The translations under genes were made by a program, and so were the position numbers. From Cavia porcellus (Eukaryota > Chordata > Mammalia > Rodentia > Caviidae), in the NCBI RefSeq assembly GCF_034190915.1, contig NW_026947489.1:59954001-60018000 (forward strand): a DNA stretch of 64,000 bases. Direction: 5' to 3'. The first letter of the stretch is position 1; the number at the start of each line of letters is the position of its first letter. Shown here piece by piece: positions 30,461 to 40,911 of this stretch. Below the pieces are notes generated by a model. That model was not told where the DNA came from and did not search any database. It was given only the letters and a program-made list of their open reading frames with translations.

Positions 30461-31650
30461 TCCCTTTAGGGTGCTTCTGGGCTCCTGGCAACTAAGATGA
30501 CATCGTTGGGCCCTCCTGCCGTCTGGCTAGTGGGCAGTGACAGGCTGACCTTGCCAAAGGACTGCCAGACGCTGTGCTGTGCCTCTGAACCCCTCTCATG
30601 TCAGGGACAGCAGGCACTTTTCATCTGCACAGTGGCACAGGTGACCTTTCATGTGGCTTTAGAAGCTAGGCTTTGCCCGGTGAGTAGATCACACAGGACA
30701 GCGGTGGCCAGATGGAAACAGCAAACGAAGCTTGGCATCTCCCCCAGTCTCCTTGGACACAAGGGAGACAAAATGGGGTGCCTGCCACAGCCAACGGGGT
30801 AGTAGGTGCCCAGCTCTCAGTGCAGAGACGGCAGTGCAGCTGTTGCAGTGGCCTTTCGTTCCCCAAGAGAACAGGTCCCTAACAGATACGGACATGATGT
30901 GATTCATCCACTCTGCGGGTCCTCTCTTCCTGTAGAAGCTACTGGGTCCATATCGGGGCATGGCCAGACAGAGCAGCCCAGGACAGGGTCCCCAGACTTC
31001 TCCACCTTCCCCACTTCCCGAGCCACAAAGAACTCCAGATGGCGCCCATGTGCAGCGGGCCCCACTGAGAGGAGAAGGCAGGCCCAGGAATTGTCACCTG
31101 ACCTCATTTGGGCACACAGCAGGCCCTTCCAGTGAGGGTCCATCCTGCCATCCCACTCGCAGGAGCTGGGAGCCCCAGGCCCTTAATGCTCCTGAAGGGT
31201 TGTCCCTTCAGCCTGCAGGTTCTACTGCCTCTCAGGAACAGAGTCCATCCCAGGTCCATCCTGTGCAGGCCTGGATACCAGCTTGGCATGAGTCCTCAGA
31301 CACCTTGGCTTCCAGCTGGGGACCCAGCAGATGTTGGAAGAGACTGCTGACTTTGATTTGTTCTTGCTGTTTAATTTTTGTTTTAGAAATCGACTGCATG
31401 TTATTGGCCTAAAATGTCCCCTGAATATCTACCAGAACTGTCCTCGTGGTCTTGGGTCCTCGGGTTTCCCTGGGATGAGCTGTACCCATGTCCCACCCTG
31501 TCAGCCATCCCCTGTGCCATGCCAGGACATCCCTAAACTGGGGACTGCTACCTGGGCCTGGCGTGGGGGTGACTGCCCACCAGGCCTACACGAGACCAGG
31601 ATCCGCCCATCCGCAGCTGTGGGCCCAGAGCCCAGGGTCAGCGGTCGTTG

Positions 31651-31658
31651 CACGCGCG

Positions 31659-31705
<47 letters not shown>

Positions 31706-31741
31706 ACACACACACACTCTCTCTCTCTCACACACACACAC
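31651..31741. repeat. (CG)n-(CA)n-(CT)n tract, Z-DNA prone
   Basis: CACGCGCGCGCGCGCGC (31651-31667) leads straight into a (CA)n run, an interruption by GACACAC and CTCTCTCT, and more CA to 31741. Uninterrupted alternating purine-pyrimidine sequence with CG steps is the strongest known Z-DNA former. Confidence 0.92.
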
Positions 31742-31767
31742 CCTCCACAGCGCGTTTGTAAGACCCG

Positions 31768-31786
31768 CAGCGCCCCCTCGTGGCCA
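31768..31786 (-). promoter_or_regulatory. CTCF-binding motif
   Basis: Read on the minus strand, the 19 bases TGGCCACGAGGGGGCGCTG fit every position of the published CTCF consensus YGRCCASNAGRKGGCRSYR. Motif orientation is minus, i.e. pointing towards INSIG1. Occupancy cannot be judged from sequence, but full-consensus matches are usually bound. Confidence 0.75.
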
Positions 31787-33506
31787 CTGAGCCTCGGGCC
31801 CGGGCAGCGCGCCCCGCCCAAGGGATCGAGCAGGGTAAGGTATTCTGTAAAAGCCGAATCTCCATGGAAATGCCCGTGCTGGAAACATTGCAAGGAATCT
31901 GTTCTTTCCCGTGGGTCTCACAAAAGCAGAGGACATTGATGCAATTTGCTCACCAAAGCCTGGGACCCAGAGACCTAGGACGCGCGTGCGCACAGATGGC
32001 TGAATCCAGACTGGAAACCAAAAGGTAAACCACCCTTAGGTCAGACTAACTAGGAGCAGCCGCGGCAGCCCGCCTAGGCCAGCTCTCGGGTGGGCTCACC
32101 TGCCTGCCCTGGTGTAGCATTCCCATCCATTCCCAGCTGGTCTGCCTGCAGCCGAAACCAGAAGAAAGGGGAGACAAGTATGCAAGATAATGTGAAGGCA
32201 GCCAGGTAGGAAGCTCTGCCCTAGGGGCCCAGGTAAAAATTACAGCAGCTGCTGCGCCTCTGCCAGCTCGGATTTGTACACCAGTCACTTTGGCAACAGG
32301 AACGAAGAAAAGGGCGTTTTTTTCTCATTGGTGGGCTAGGGAAGGGGGCGGGGCATCCTCCCGCAGAGCTCAGCCGGCAGCCCCAGCACCCAGGCAGGAG
32401 CTGGGTTTGATCCCTGCTCCGCGGGCGAATGCTCTGTTCTTTACAGCCAAGGACGAGCTGCGTTGTCAGAGAGGTGCACAGGGCCAGCGCTGCACACTCC
32501 CCAGTGAGAGCGAGAGCGTTCTTTTAGATAAGCAATAAGTGTCCCCAAACACTGTCCACAGGCCGCTGAGGCCACCGAGGAGGGTCCCAGATCCCCGTTT
32601 CCTGCACACCTCTGCAAGGCTCACCAGGTATAGGAAAGACCCAAAAAGTCCCTAGTGGGCAGCTGGCCAGTGCAAGACTGCACTGCTGCTTTGCAGTGCA
32701 AGCTGCTTTGGGGCCAAGTTGAGGCCACAGCAAAGATTCAGGACACATGAGTTAAGAGCATCTTCTTCTCCCCAAAACACTTTCCGGGCCAGCCCACTGG
32801 GTGGACAGTAATCCCCACTCCTTTTCTCTGTGGGCTCCAGGCACAGAGCATCTTGCCCTCCACCAAAACACTGCCCGCTGACCTGGCTCTCAGCTGCCAG
32901 ACACTCGCTTCCAGAACAGTGAGCAACATCTGGCGCAGGTCAGGATGAGGGCCGGTGCTAGTGATGTGCCATGGGCAGAGGCCAGCGACACCCAGGACAG
33001 TCCTGTCAGGTGGGCCAACCCCAACACAACACTCTAGTGCAAGGCTGAGGAAGTAACTCCAACTCTCTGTGTCTTGGAGCCCCTGATGCTCAGAACACTG
33101 AACTTGGGTGGATCCCCCTCTTAAAAACCTTCCTATGTGTAACGGCTCTGTCTTCTATTGCCAAAATAATCTCAATTTTTATAGTAACTTAGTTCCGTCT
33201 GCTTAGAAAAAAACAATAGAGCTTCCCTGCCCACTCCGCACCCACTGGGAATTTCTGCACACAAACTCACACTCACACACACACACACGCTTGTGAGGAC
33301 AAGCCATGTGCATCACCTGCTAGTTCTTCTGAATTCCTCCATGGAATTCAGTGGTTTACCAGTCTGCTAACTCCCTCACCTTCCACCTCTTCTCTTCTGT
33401 GTCCTTTCCAGCATAGTAGATCACAGTGTTTTATCAAACATATTCACTGGTTTTATGAACTATCATGGAAATATTGTTCATGGCTAAGCCATTTCTTGTA
33501 TTATGA

Positions 33507-33655
33507 TTTTCTTTCTTTCTTTCTTTTTCTTTCTTCTTGGACAGGATCTCCTATGTAGTTTGGGTAGACCTTGAACTCACTATGTAGCCCAGGCAGGCTT
33601 GTGGCAATCCTCAGCCTTCCCAGTGCTGGGATTACAGGTGTGTGCCAGCCTGTGT
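33507..33655 (-). repeat. B1 SINE, minus strand
   Basis: A TTTC-rich tail complement (33507-33537) precedes CAGGATCTCCTATGTAG, the duplicated TTGAACTCACTATGTAGCCCAGGCAGG, CCCAGTGCTGGGATTACAGG and GTGTGCCAGCC. This is a full-length rodent B1 with the internal duplication. The tail has become a TTTC microsatellite. Confidence 0.93.
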
Positions 33656-34459
33656 TTCTTTTCTCGGGCAACTTTTTAACTGAAGTCAGTGGCTGTCTTC
33701 CTGTTCTCCATTAATGTAATTCTTATATTCACCTCTGCAGCCATTGTGTCTGACTCCCTAGCAGGACCTTGAACCCTCCCCATTAAGTAAAACAGCTCAG
33801 AGGACTCAGCTTCCTGAGGCTTGCTGACTCCTGCCCCTTTGGCTTCCTGCTGAATCCTATTGCTGGCTATGACCACCAGAGGCCTCATTTTTGACTCAAA
33901 GTTTTGGAGAATTTGCTTCCTAGTCTTCTGTACCCTGGGGTTACTGTGACAGCCGTATCCTCTTGCATTCCTAGGGGAGACTTGAGACTATCAGTCCTTG
34001 GTCTCATTCTTCAGTGGGTGGGCTTCCCCGGACTCCTGCTGCCACCTATCCTGACCCTCAGAGGCACCTGGTACCCACAAGTCCAGGGAATGCACAGCAC
34101 TTACACTCTGGAAACCAGCACACTGTCCTCAGCCTGACTCCAGGGGTGACCAACCCCAAAAGACATCAAAGAGGCCATGTTTTAGTGCACACTGCTCCAA
34201 ATTCCCTTCTTCCTGGTTTCCGGCAGGAGACTCCAGACCTAGCCCCACTGCAGCTCCACCCCCACCCATCAGCAGCCCCTGCATGGTGGGCATTAGGTGC
34301 TTTTCCTGGCATTGTTCTGTTCTTTGGTTCAGCTCTGCTGTTCTGTTCTTGAATGTGGGGTTTTATACCTTTATTGTAGGCCAATAAAAGATGCAGAGTA
34401 AACCCCTTGGGGTTCCCTCATCCTTCCCCCTCTCCCTTCTTGATGTATCATTTGCTGTT

Positions 34460-34835
34460 TTATTGGGACCCCCAAGTTTCTCTGTTGAAGTCCTAACCCC
34501 AGGACTTTAGCACATGGCCTCCTTTGGGGATGGCATCACTGAAGACATAACACAGCTGAGGTCACACTTGAGTAGGATGAGTGCTGAGTCCAATGCAGTG
34601 GTGTCCTTCTGGGCACTGTGACATATACAGGCACAGAGGAAGAAGCTACATGCAGATTGGCATGGTGAAGCCAGAAGCCAGGGCTCCCCGAAGCCGGAGA
34701 GGCTGGGACAGGTCCTGACCTAGCATGTGAGAGGGAGTGTGCTGCACTTGCAGCCTCCAGACCGGAGCAGTGAATGTTGCTATTTAAGCCACACAGTCTA
34801 TCATGATGCCTTGCAAAAGCCAGAAGCCCATAAGC
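34460..34835 (+). mobile_element. MLT1-like solitary LTR
   Basis: GTTGAAGTCCTAACCCCAGGAC, then GGCATCACTGAAGACATAAC, GGTCACACTTGAGTAGGATGAG, TCCAATGCAGTGGTGTCC, TTTAAGCCACACAGTCTATC near 34781. These match the MLT1 LTR from start to near its end. It is old but fairly complete. Confidence 0.75.
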
Positions 34836-36839
34836 CTCACCTCAAGCTGATGTTCCTGGCTGCCGTCCATCTGTAGAGAGGTGGTAGGGGTATAGTAGAC
34901 CCACAGAAGACATGGAGGAGGGGACACGCAGACTGCAAGAGGCCCTCAGCTGGTGGCACAGACTGGCTGGGGCCCCCAGTGTCAAAGCAGCCTCACACCT
35001 GGTCACAGTGCTCCAAAACCAGGCCCTCGTGGTCAAGCTTGTCCTGCCTGGTATTCCTTCCTTTCTTTCAGAACCTCACAGAATCCCCAGGTTCTCCTAA
35101 GAAGCACCTCACCCTGGGAGTTGGAGGGACCTTGTGCCTGGCTCCGGATGCTAGCAGCAGAGTTCTGAGTAGCCCAGGTGGTGGGTTTTTAAGGCCACAG
35201 CCTGCCTGCACCAAGTGCTGCCCAAAGCAGTAGTGACTGTGACCACAACACTGCAGACACTGGTGTCCAGCACCCTGGACAGACTCAGGGCTAACATCCA
35301 CAGCTTGCCTGCTTGCATCATAGCTGCATGTCTCAGGAGGACACCAAGGCCAGGCAGGAGTCACTCAGCCAGGATGTGACTGAGATGAGACTAAATTGAG
35401 TTTTACAAGGGGACAGTAACAGGCCCATCTGCCAGGCTGTCCCAGGAGGCAGAGGGCCAAGGTTGTCATAAGGGTCTTGTGGGATCAATGTCAGCTGAGC
35501 CTCGGGGGAGGGCCCTTCTGAGGTCCAAATTGGCAGTGCCTGATGCTTCCCTGCATGGCTCACCCACACACAGCCTGCCACATCAATCTCTTAGCCATGG
35601 AGGAACTTTGGAGGGCCTCACCCCAAAACTAAGGCCCCCCTCCCGCTTCCAGGAGCCCAGGAAAACTGCTGTGGAAAGTGCTGTCCAATGCAACCCTGCA
35701 TGGAAGAAAGGCTGTGCATATGCAGGGGCGTGTGTTTGCTGTGTGTGTGCTGGAATGTCATAGAGCTCTTTTGCACATCAGTGACTATGCATAAGTTTCT
35801 ATGCATAAGTTCCAGGGGCACAGCCACTCACTATCAAGAGGATATGCACACAGAGCAGGCACAGCATTGCCCTGTAATGTATCTCATGTCACTCTTCTGA
35901 CCTGCGCAGGAGGAACTCATCAGGACATCCGAGGTACCGATCAGCACAGCATCTTAAGAATAAAGCAGTGGAACTCGCAGAGACCCTACACACAGACTGC
36001 ACACAGGCACGGCCAGAGCTCAGCAGCCGGGACCCAGGAAATGTGCCCAGACACAGGTCCATCACAGGAGGATGAGGCACCAGCCCTGGCTCCTCCAAGG
36101 TCAGGTACCGAGGCCTTGGCTGTGGGAATCATCAAGAGCCTTCTGAAAACCACTTCCTTGCCCACCACTGTGGCACAGCTCGCGGTAGACATGGTGTGGG
36201 CATGGTGCCCCGAGGGACCCAGCGGCTGCACCCTCATCCTAACCAAAGGGAGAGGACACAGCTTCAGGTGGCTCAGATGGGGCTGCGATGCTGTAAAAGA
36301 GTGACAGATCTCCTCCAGGAGTCTGACCCCCTTGTCTATATGGAGGCTATCTCAGGGGTGGTTTAACCCCTACCTTTTATTAGATTTTAATCAGGAGTGA
36401 TCATGTTGAATATTTCAGATTGCCTTTTGAATGTGATATTTTTAAAAACCATGTGATGAAGAGGAAAACATGAGGAAGCATAAATTTTTAAAATTCATTC
36501 TCTCTATATAATAATTCTACCAGGCATTTACTGCTGCTCGGCTCTACAGACGGCCAATCAGCAAGCATCTTCCTGGTGGCTGATGTTTCTGTTCTGTCTG
36601 ACTGCTGACTGCCCTCACCAGCACAGCCATTTATGTGAACTCGCACGTTCTGACTGCACAACCAAGAATTCAAACACAGGCTCCATGCCCTACTCCTACT
36701 CCACCGATTGCTTCCCTTCCTGAATTCAGCAGGTGGTCCATGTTGGCACAGAAAGGCCTGGCTGAGCACATGAATGCGCACGTGTGCACACACTACACAA
36801 CCCATGAGCTGGATTGGATTGATCCCTGTCTCTCTCACA

Positions 36840-36878
<39 letters not shown>

Positions 36879-37172
36879 CTTTGCACTCAGGCTACTGTTA
36901 GAAGATCACATCACAAGGGATCACTTGTTGCCCCCCCTGCTTCCCTGCCACTCCTCCTGCTGAGAAGACACAGACCACAGAGGCTCTGAGGGTCACACAC
37001 AGCCACAGGGGTGCCACACAAGAACAATGGCCAGGAATCAGCAGATCCATCCACCATGCATCAGGCCTTGTAGCTCCACATGTCCTGCCTCTAATGGGCT
37101 CCTCCACACAGAAGGTGTCCCCACACCTGGTAGCTCCGAATCTCTACCAGGGTGGGGCAGACATCTGAGAGG
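34836..37172. other. Intergenic, one CA microsatellite
   Basis: No gene recognised. Holds an 11-bp-like direct repeat ATGCATAAGTT at 35788 and 35803, and the (AC)n tract at 36841-36876. 36360-36500 is AT-rich. Confidence 0.5.
36841..36876. repeat. (AC)n microsatellite
   Basis: Eighteen uninterrupted AC units. Open frames crossing it in both strands are artefacts of the repeat. Confidence 0.95.
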
Positions 37173-37254
37173 GTTTTTGGGTACCGTGGATTGAACTCAT
37201 GACCTCATGCTCGCCAGGCAAGCACTTGTGCCACTGAACTAAATTTCCAGCCCA
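37173..37254 (-). repeat. ID-like SINE
   Basis: TTTTTGGGTACCGTGGATTGAACTCATGACC, then GCCAGGCAAGCACTTGTGCCACTGAACTAAATTTCCAGCCC: complement of the ID-like element. Well preserved apart from a short tail. Confidence 0.85.
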
Positions 37255-37889
37255 TAGACCCTTGAGATTTAAAGTGACATAGATTCAGGCCAGGTTCCCA
37301 ACAGGATGCCCCTAGAGTGCAGAGTGGCTGTATATGTCTCTTAAGGAGCAGACAGGTTGGTGACAGGGCATTCTCATGGTGCGGCAGCCCACCACCAGCC
37401 CACAGGGGGTAGACAAGAGCAAGGTCCCTGCCACTCACTACCCACAGCCCAAAGTAGCCAGCAGAGGGGACAGGAATGTGTCCCCTCCCAGTGGTGGTTC
37501 CTCTCCAGTGCATGGTTCTGTGACACTGAGACAGAAGTGTATCTAGAGGGATAACAGCCAACCCTGACACTCTGCAGAAGAGTCTCTAGGCTCATTAGTT
37601 TCCAACACAGATCAGGAGTCCCTGGAGAAACCAGCGCTCCTGGTGTGTGAGCTTCATCCAGAGCCAGCTGCTTCTGGTTCCTGGCAAGCTGAGCCCTAGC
37701 AGGAGCCACAGCTGGAAGAGGCCTAGCATTGTAAGGCTCAGAGGCTGTGGTATAGACTAACAGCTGTCCCCTAAACTGCTGGGGGAGCCGGGATTCCTAG
37801 AGAAGCAGGGCCCACTGAGGATGTACCTCTGTGTATTTACGCTTGTGCAGGAGGCAGCTTTCCTCTCTCTAGAGAAAAATATTCCATAT

Positions 37890-38245
37890 CTCCCACCTAA
37901 AGGAAGAAACATTTAGTCTGGATCAGGGGATTCAGTCCATGGTCAGCTGACTCTGACCATCATGTGGACATCATGGTGAAAGGGCATGATAGAAGGAAAG
38001 CTTCTCATGTCATGGGAAGCAGAGAAAGGAGGAGCCTGGCATACAGATGCACCCTTCCAGGAATCCACCACCAACAAGGCTCCACTTCCTAACAGCAAGT
38101 CGGCTAAGAACTCCGCAATGGGTCAGTTCACTTTTGAGTCCAGTGTCCCCTGATGCAGTTACCTTCTGAAAGTCTCACTCTGAATGCATGAGATTTTAGG
38201 GGGAAATTCTAGGTCTCAACCATGACTCCCTAAATTGACAGGATG
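37890..38245 (-). mobile_element. MaLR-type LTR, minus strand
   Basis: Contains GATTCAGTCCATGGTCAGCTGAC, CATGGGAAGCAGAGAAAGG, CTCCACTTCCTAACAGC and GGGAAATTCTAGGTCTCAACCATGAC, the complement of MaLR LTR landmarks in reverse order. Diverged. Confidence 0.6.
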
Positions 38246-38884
38246 AAAGAGATTTGTTTGGCGAAGCAGCACACTATCCAGGCTGGCCAGGCTAAAACCT
38301 GAGGGCCATCTTGCCAGCTGGAGAGAGAGGGTGACCAACAGTGAGGTCCCTTCTGTATCCATTTCTGGGAAACACTTTCATCTGGGTGAGCCCACTACAT
38401 ACGAGGTCACTACCTCACTCCAGCATGAATGATGGGGGTGGGATGGGGGTCACTGTAGCTACCAAAGAACTGCATGGCACACTGCTCATCCTAGCTACGC
38501 TAAGCTCAACCCCATAATGACCATGGAGAGACAGCAGGGAGGTCACACAGCAGCTCACCTCTCTCCTCCTGCCTTCTGTGAGGAGCACCTCTCGCTTCCT
38601 CTCTCTCTGCCTGCTCCACTATGCAGCTCCTGGCCGATGTTCACTCCCTGCTCAGCTGGGAGAAAGGGGGCCTGTCCCTCTTGGTTGACCAGAAACCCAG
38701 CCCCAGCCCCACGCTGATCTTGTGCCTCAGTGTCTGTCCTCACTGTAGCAGGACCCACCTTACCTAAGGCAGTAGTGCTTAGCAAATGCTTATTAAATAA
38801 ATGAAGGTTTCCACGAACTGATAATGTTACCAGCTTCCTAGTATTCAAGATTCTGTGATGATTACCCACAGAACTGACCCAAGA
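38246..38884. other. Intergenic, nothing recognised
   Basis: No gene or nameable repeat; a short CT-rich patch lies near 38560-38620. Confidence 0.4.
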
Positions 38885-39260
38885 TGTTATGGTTGATACT
38901 TTGTGTCAACTTGAGAAGAAATTTAGAAGTTTAACTAAGAGACTCAGCAGGGACCAGGATCCTTACTTTGTAAATAATCCTCATCCTGGCAAAAGGATAC
39001 ACAGACATTTTGTGAGTGCTACACCTGCCCTGGAGCAGGGGTGGTGGGCTGTGTACCCTAAAAGGGAGGAGAAGAGGCTTGTTTCCCCTTTTTGCTCTGG
39101 GTGCTGCCTTGAAATGTTGCCCCAGTGCCAGGACACCCCTGCCTTAGAGCCAGCTGATTAAAGACTGAAATCTGAACAAACAGTGAGCTGAATAAACCTT
39201 TCCTTCCTTCATTTTTGGCATCAGGTATTTTGTCTCAGCAACGAGAAAAAAGTAACAAGG
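38885..39260 (+). mobile_element. Rodent LTR-like repeat
   Basis: Starts TGTTATGGTTGATACTTTGTGTCAACTTGAG and ends GAATAAACCTTTCCTTCCTTC, then GGCATCAGGTATTTTGTCTCAGCAACGAG and AGTAACAAGGC. The 3' end is like MaLR-related rodent LTRs, the 5' end is a different subfamily from the copy at 19601. Confidence 0.55.
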
Positions 39261-40766
39261 CACAAGGCAAATGGGGGATGGTCCTATGCCTGAAAGCAAG
39301 CAACCCTGGGGTTGTGAACAGGATGAACAAAGAATTCTGAATGCACAGAATTTAAGGCCTATCAGATGCTTTCGTGATTTGCACGTTAGTATAAATAAGC
39401 TTCCCCATCTCTGCCATGAAAGAAAGATAATTTGGAACAGGGGAAGAAAGAGCCAGTCAACACCTGATGTCTGAGCAGGAGGGAAGAGAGAAGTGTGACA
39501 GGAAGGAAGCTGGGACAAAGGAGGGCTGTGGCTCTGAGGACTTTCTTCTTTGCCATCATTACTCAGGAGCTGCACATCCAGCCATGCTAAGGACTGCACC
39601 ATCTCCAGGTGCAGTGCTGATTGCTGCTGGGCCGTTTCCCAGCACTGTGAGATAGACCTGACCACGGAATCCCAGAACACCGACCCAACCCAACCCAGAG
39701 GGGAGAGCACCTTTAACCTGCTCTCCTGTATATCGTGCCCCCCAGGGGACCCCACCAGTGCTGGTGTTCCCCACACAGCCTCCCCTCTGTGTCTACACAG
39801 CAAGACAGCAGCATCTCCCCTTGTGAGATCAATGCCCCAAGTAACCTAGGCTGGGAGCCTCCAGCCCTCAGCCCACAGGAAGAGGCAGCTCCTTGGGGCC
39901 TTGGACCAGGAGCCTGGGTCTCTGTGTACTCCAAACAGCAAGATCTGCAATACACAGCAGATGCAGGGTGTGCAGGACAAGTGTCCCTCTGTTCCCAGAT
40001 CCTGCCTTCAGAAGGAAAAAAAGGAAGGGCACTGGCCAGGAAGCACAGGAGAGGAACAGGCCCTTCCCTCTCTTTGGTCACCCTTGTCCTGGAGCCCTCA
40101 CAGACCCAGCTGGCCATGGGAACAGCGATGGGCACACAGCATTCGAGGTCCCCTCCTGACTCCAGGCTGTGCTGTCACCATGCAGGTGGCAGCAGCTCTT
40201 TTTACTCACACACAGATGTGCGGGGCACCCTGCTGCCCTGGAAGGGGGTCTGGCACATTCTGGAGCTGAATGCCCTTTTCCAAGGTCACCACACAGCAGT
40301 ACACTGCAGGCAGATGGCAAACAATGTCATGTCCTCAGGCACCAGGTAATGCTTGAGGATGCCTGTGGTCTCTGGGCCCTGGGCGCCAAGCTGGTGATGC
40401 TCACCAACTGACCCACCTTCTCATTCACCTGCTTCCCACTCACCCTCCCCAAGAGTCTCGCTCCTGTCCTATGTCCTAGACAGGCATTGAGTGGCCCTGT
40501 GATCTCAGGTGACTCTGGCTGTAACTCTGCAGCCTGCAGAACACAGGACTTGCTGAGAGCAATAAACTCTATGTGTGAGGTTTTAATTTTCTGCATATTA
40601 CGGTATTTTGACACATTAACTCCCCTCGCCCGATTTACTTCATTTAACACTTTATAATAAATAAATCAGACATATCAGCTTAAATATGGCACACTTTCTT
40701 TAGTATAAGAAACTTGAAGCATAAATACATTAAAATAGAAGGCAGATGCTAGGAGACTGTGAGATA
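39261..40766. other. Intergenic, nothing recognised
   Basis: Overlapping open frames occur on both strands because stops are scarce in this GC-balanced stretch. None resembles a known protein and none has splice support. Confidence 0.45.
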
Positions 40767-40897
40767 GATTTTTTTTTTTTTTTTTTTGTCTTTTTCCTTT
40801 TTATCGGTACCAGGGATCGAACTCAGGACTGCCTGCTTGCAAGGCAGGCGCTTATGCCACTGAGCTAAATCCCCAGCCCCAAGAGGCTTTTTTTTTT
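40767..40897 (-). repeat. ID-like SINE, youngest-looking copy
   Basis: T-run tail, ATCGGTACCAGGGATCGAACTC, GCAAGGCAGGCGCTTATGCC and TGAGCTAAATCCCCAGCCCC: an intact-looking copy with clear A and B boxes. The flanking TGAGATAGATTTTT is duplicated at 40760 and 40898. Between the element's head (40880) and the right duplication is an extra T-rich 17 bases, an A-rich extension on the element's own 5' side. Confidence 0.9.
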
Positions 40898-40911
40898 TGA
40901 GATAGATTTTT

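Larger units (their letters stand above)
30461..33500. other. Intergenic stretch with a local CpG-rich patch
   Basis: No gene recognised. 31600-32000 is CpG-rich and holds the alternating CG/CA tract and the CTCF motif listed separately. A short (AC)n tract lies near 33261-33289. Confidence 0.5.

Noticed and set aside
31586..31993. Long Cys/Val- and His/Thr-rich open frames
   Set aside because: They are translations of the (CG)n(CA)n tract.
32340..32430. ID-like SINE around GAGCTCAGCCGGCAG
   Set aside because: It has GAGCTCAG and a GGTTTGATCCCTGCTCC-like phrase, but the intervening anticodon arm and tail do not fit; too weak to call.
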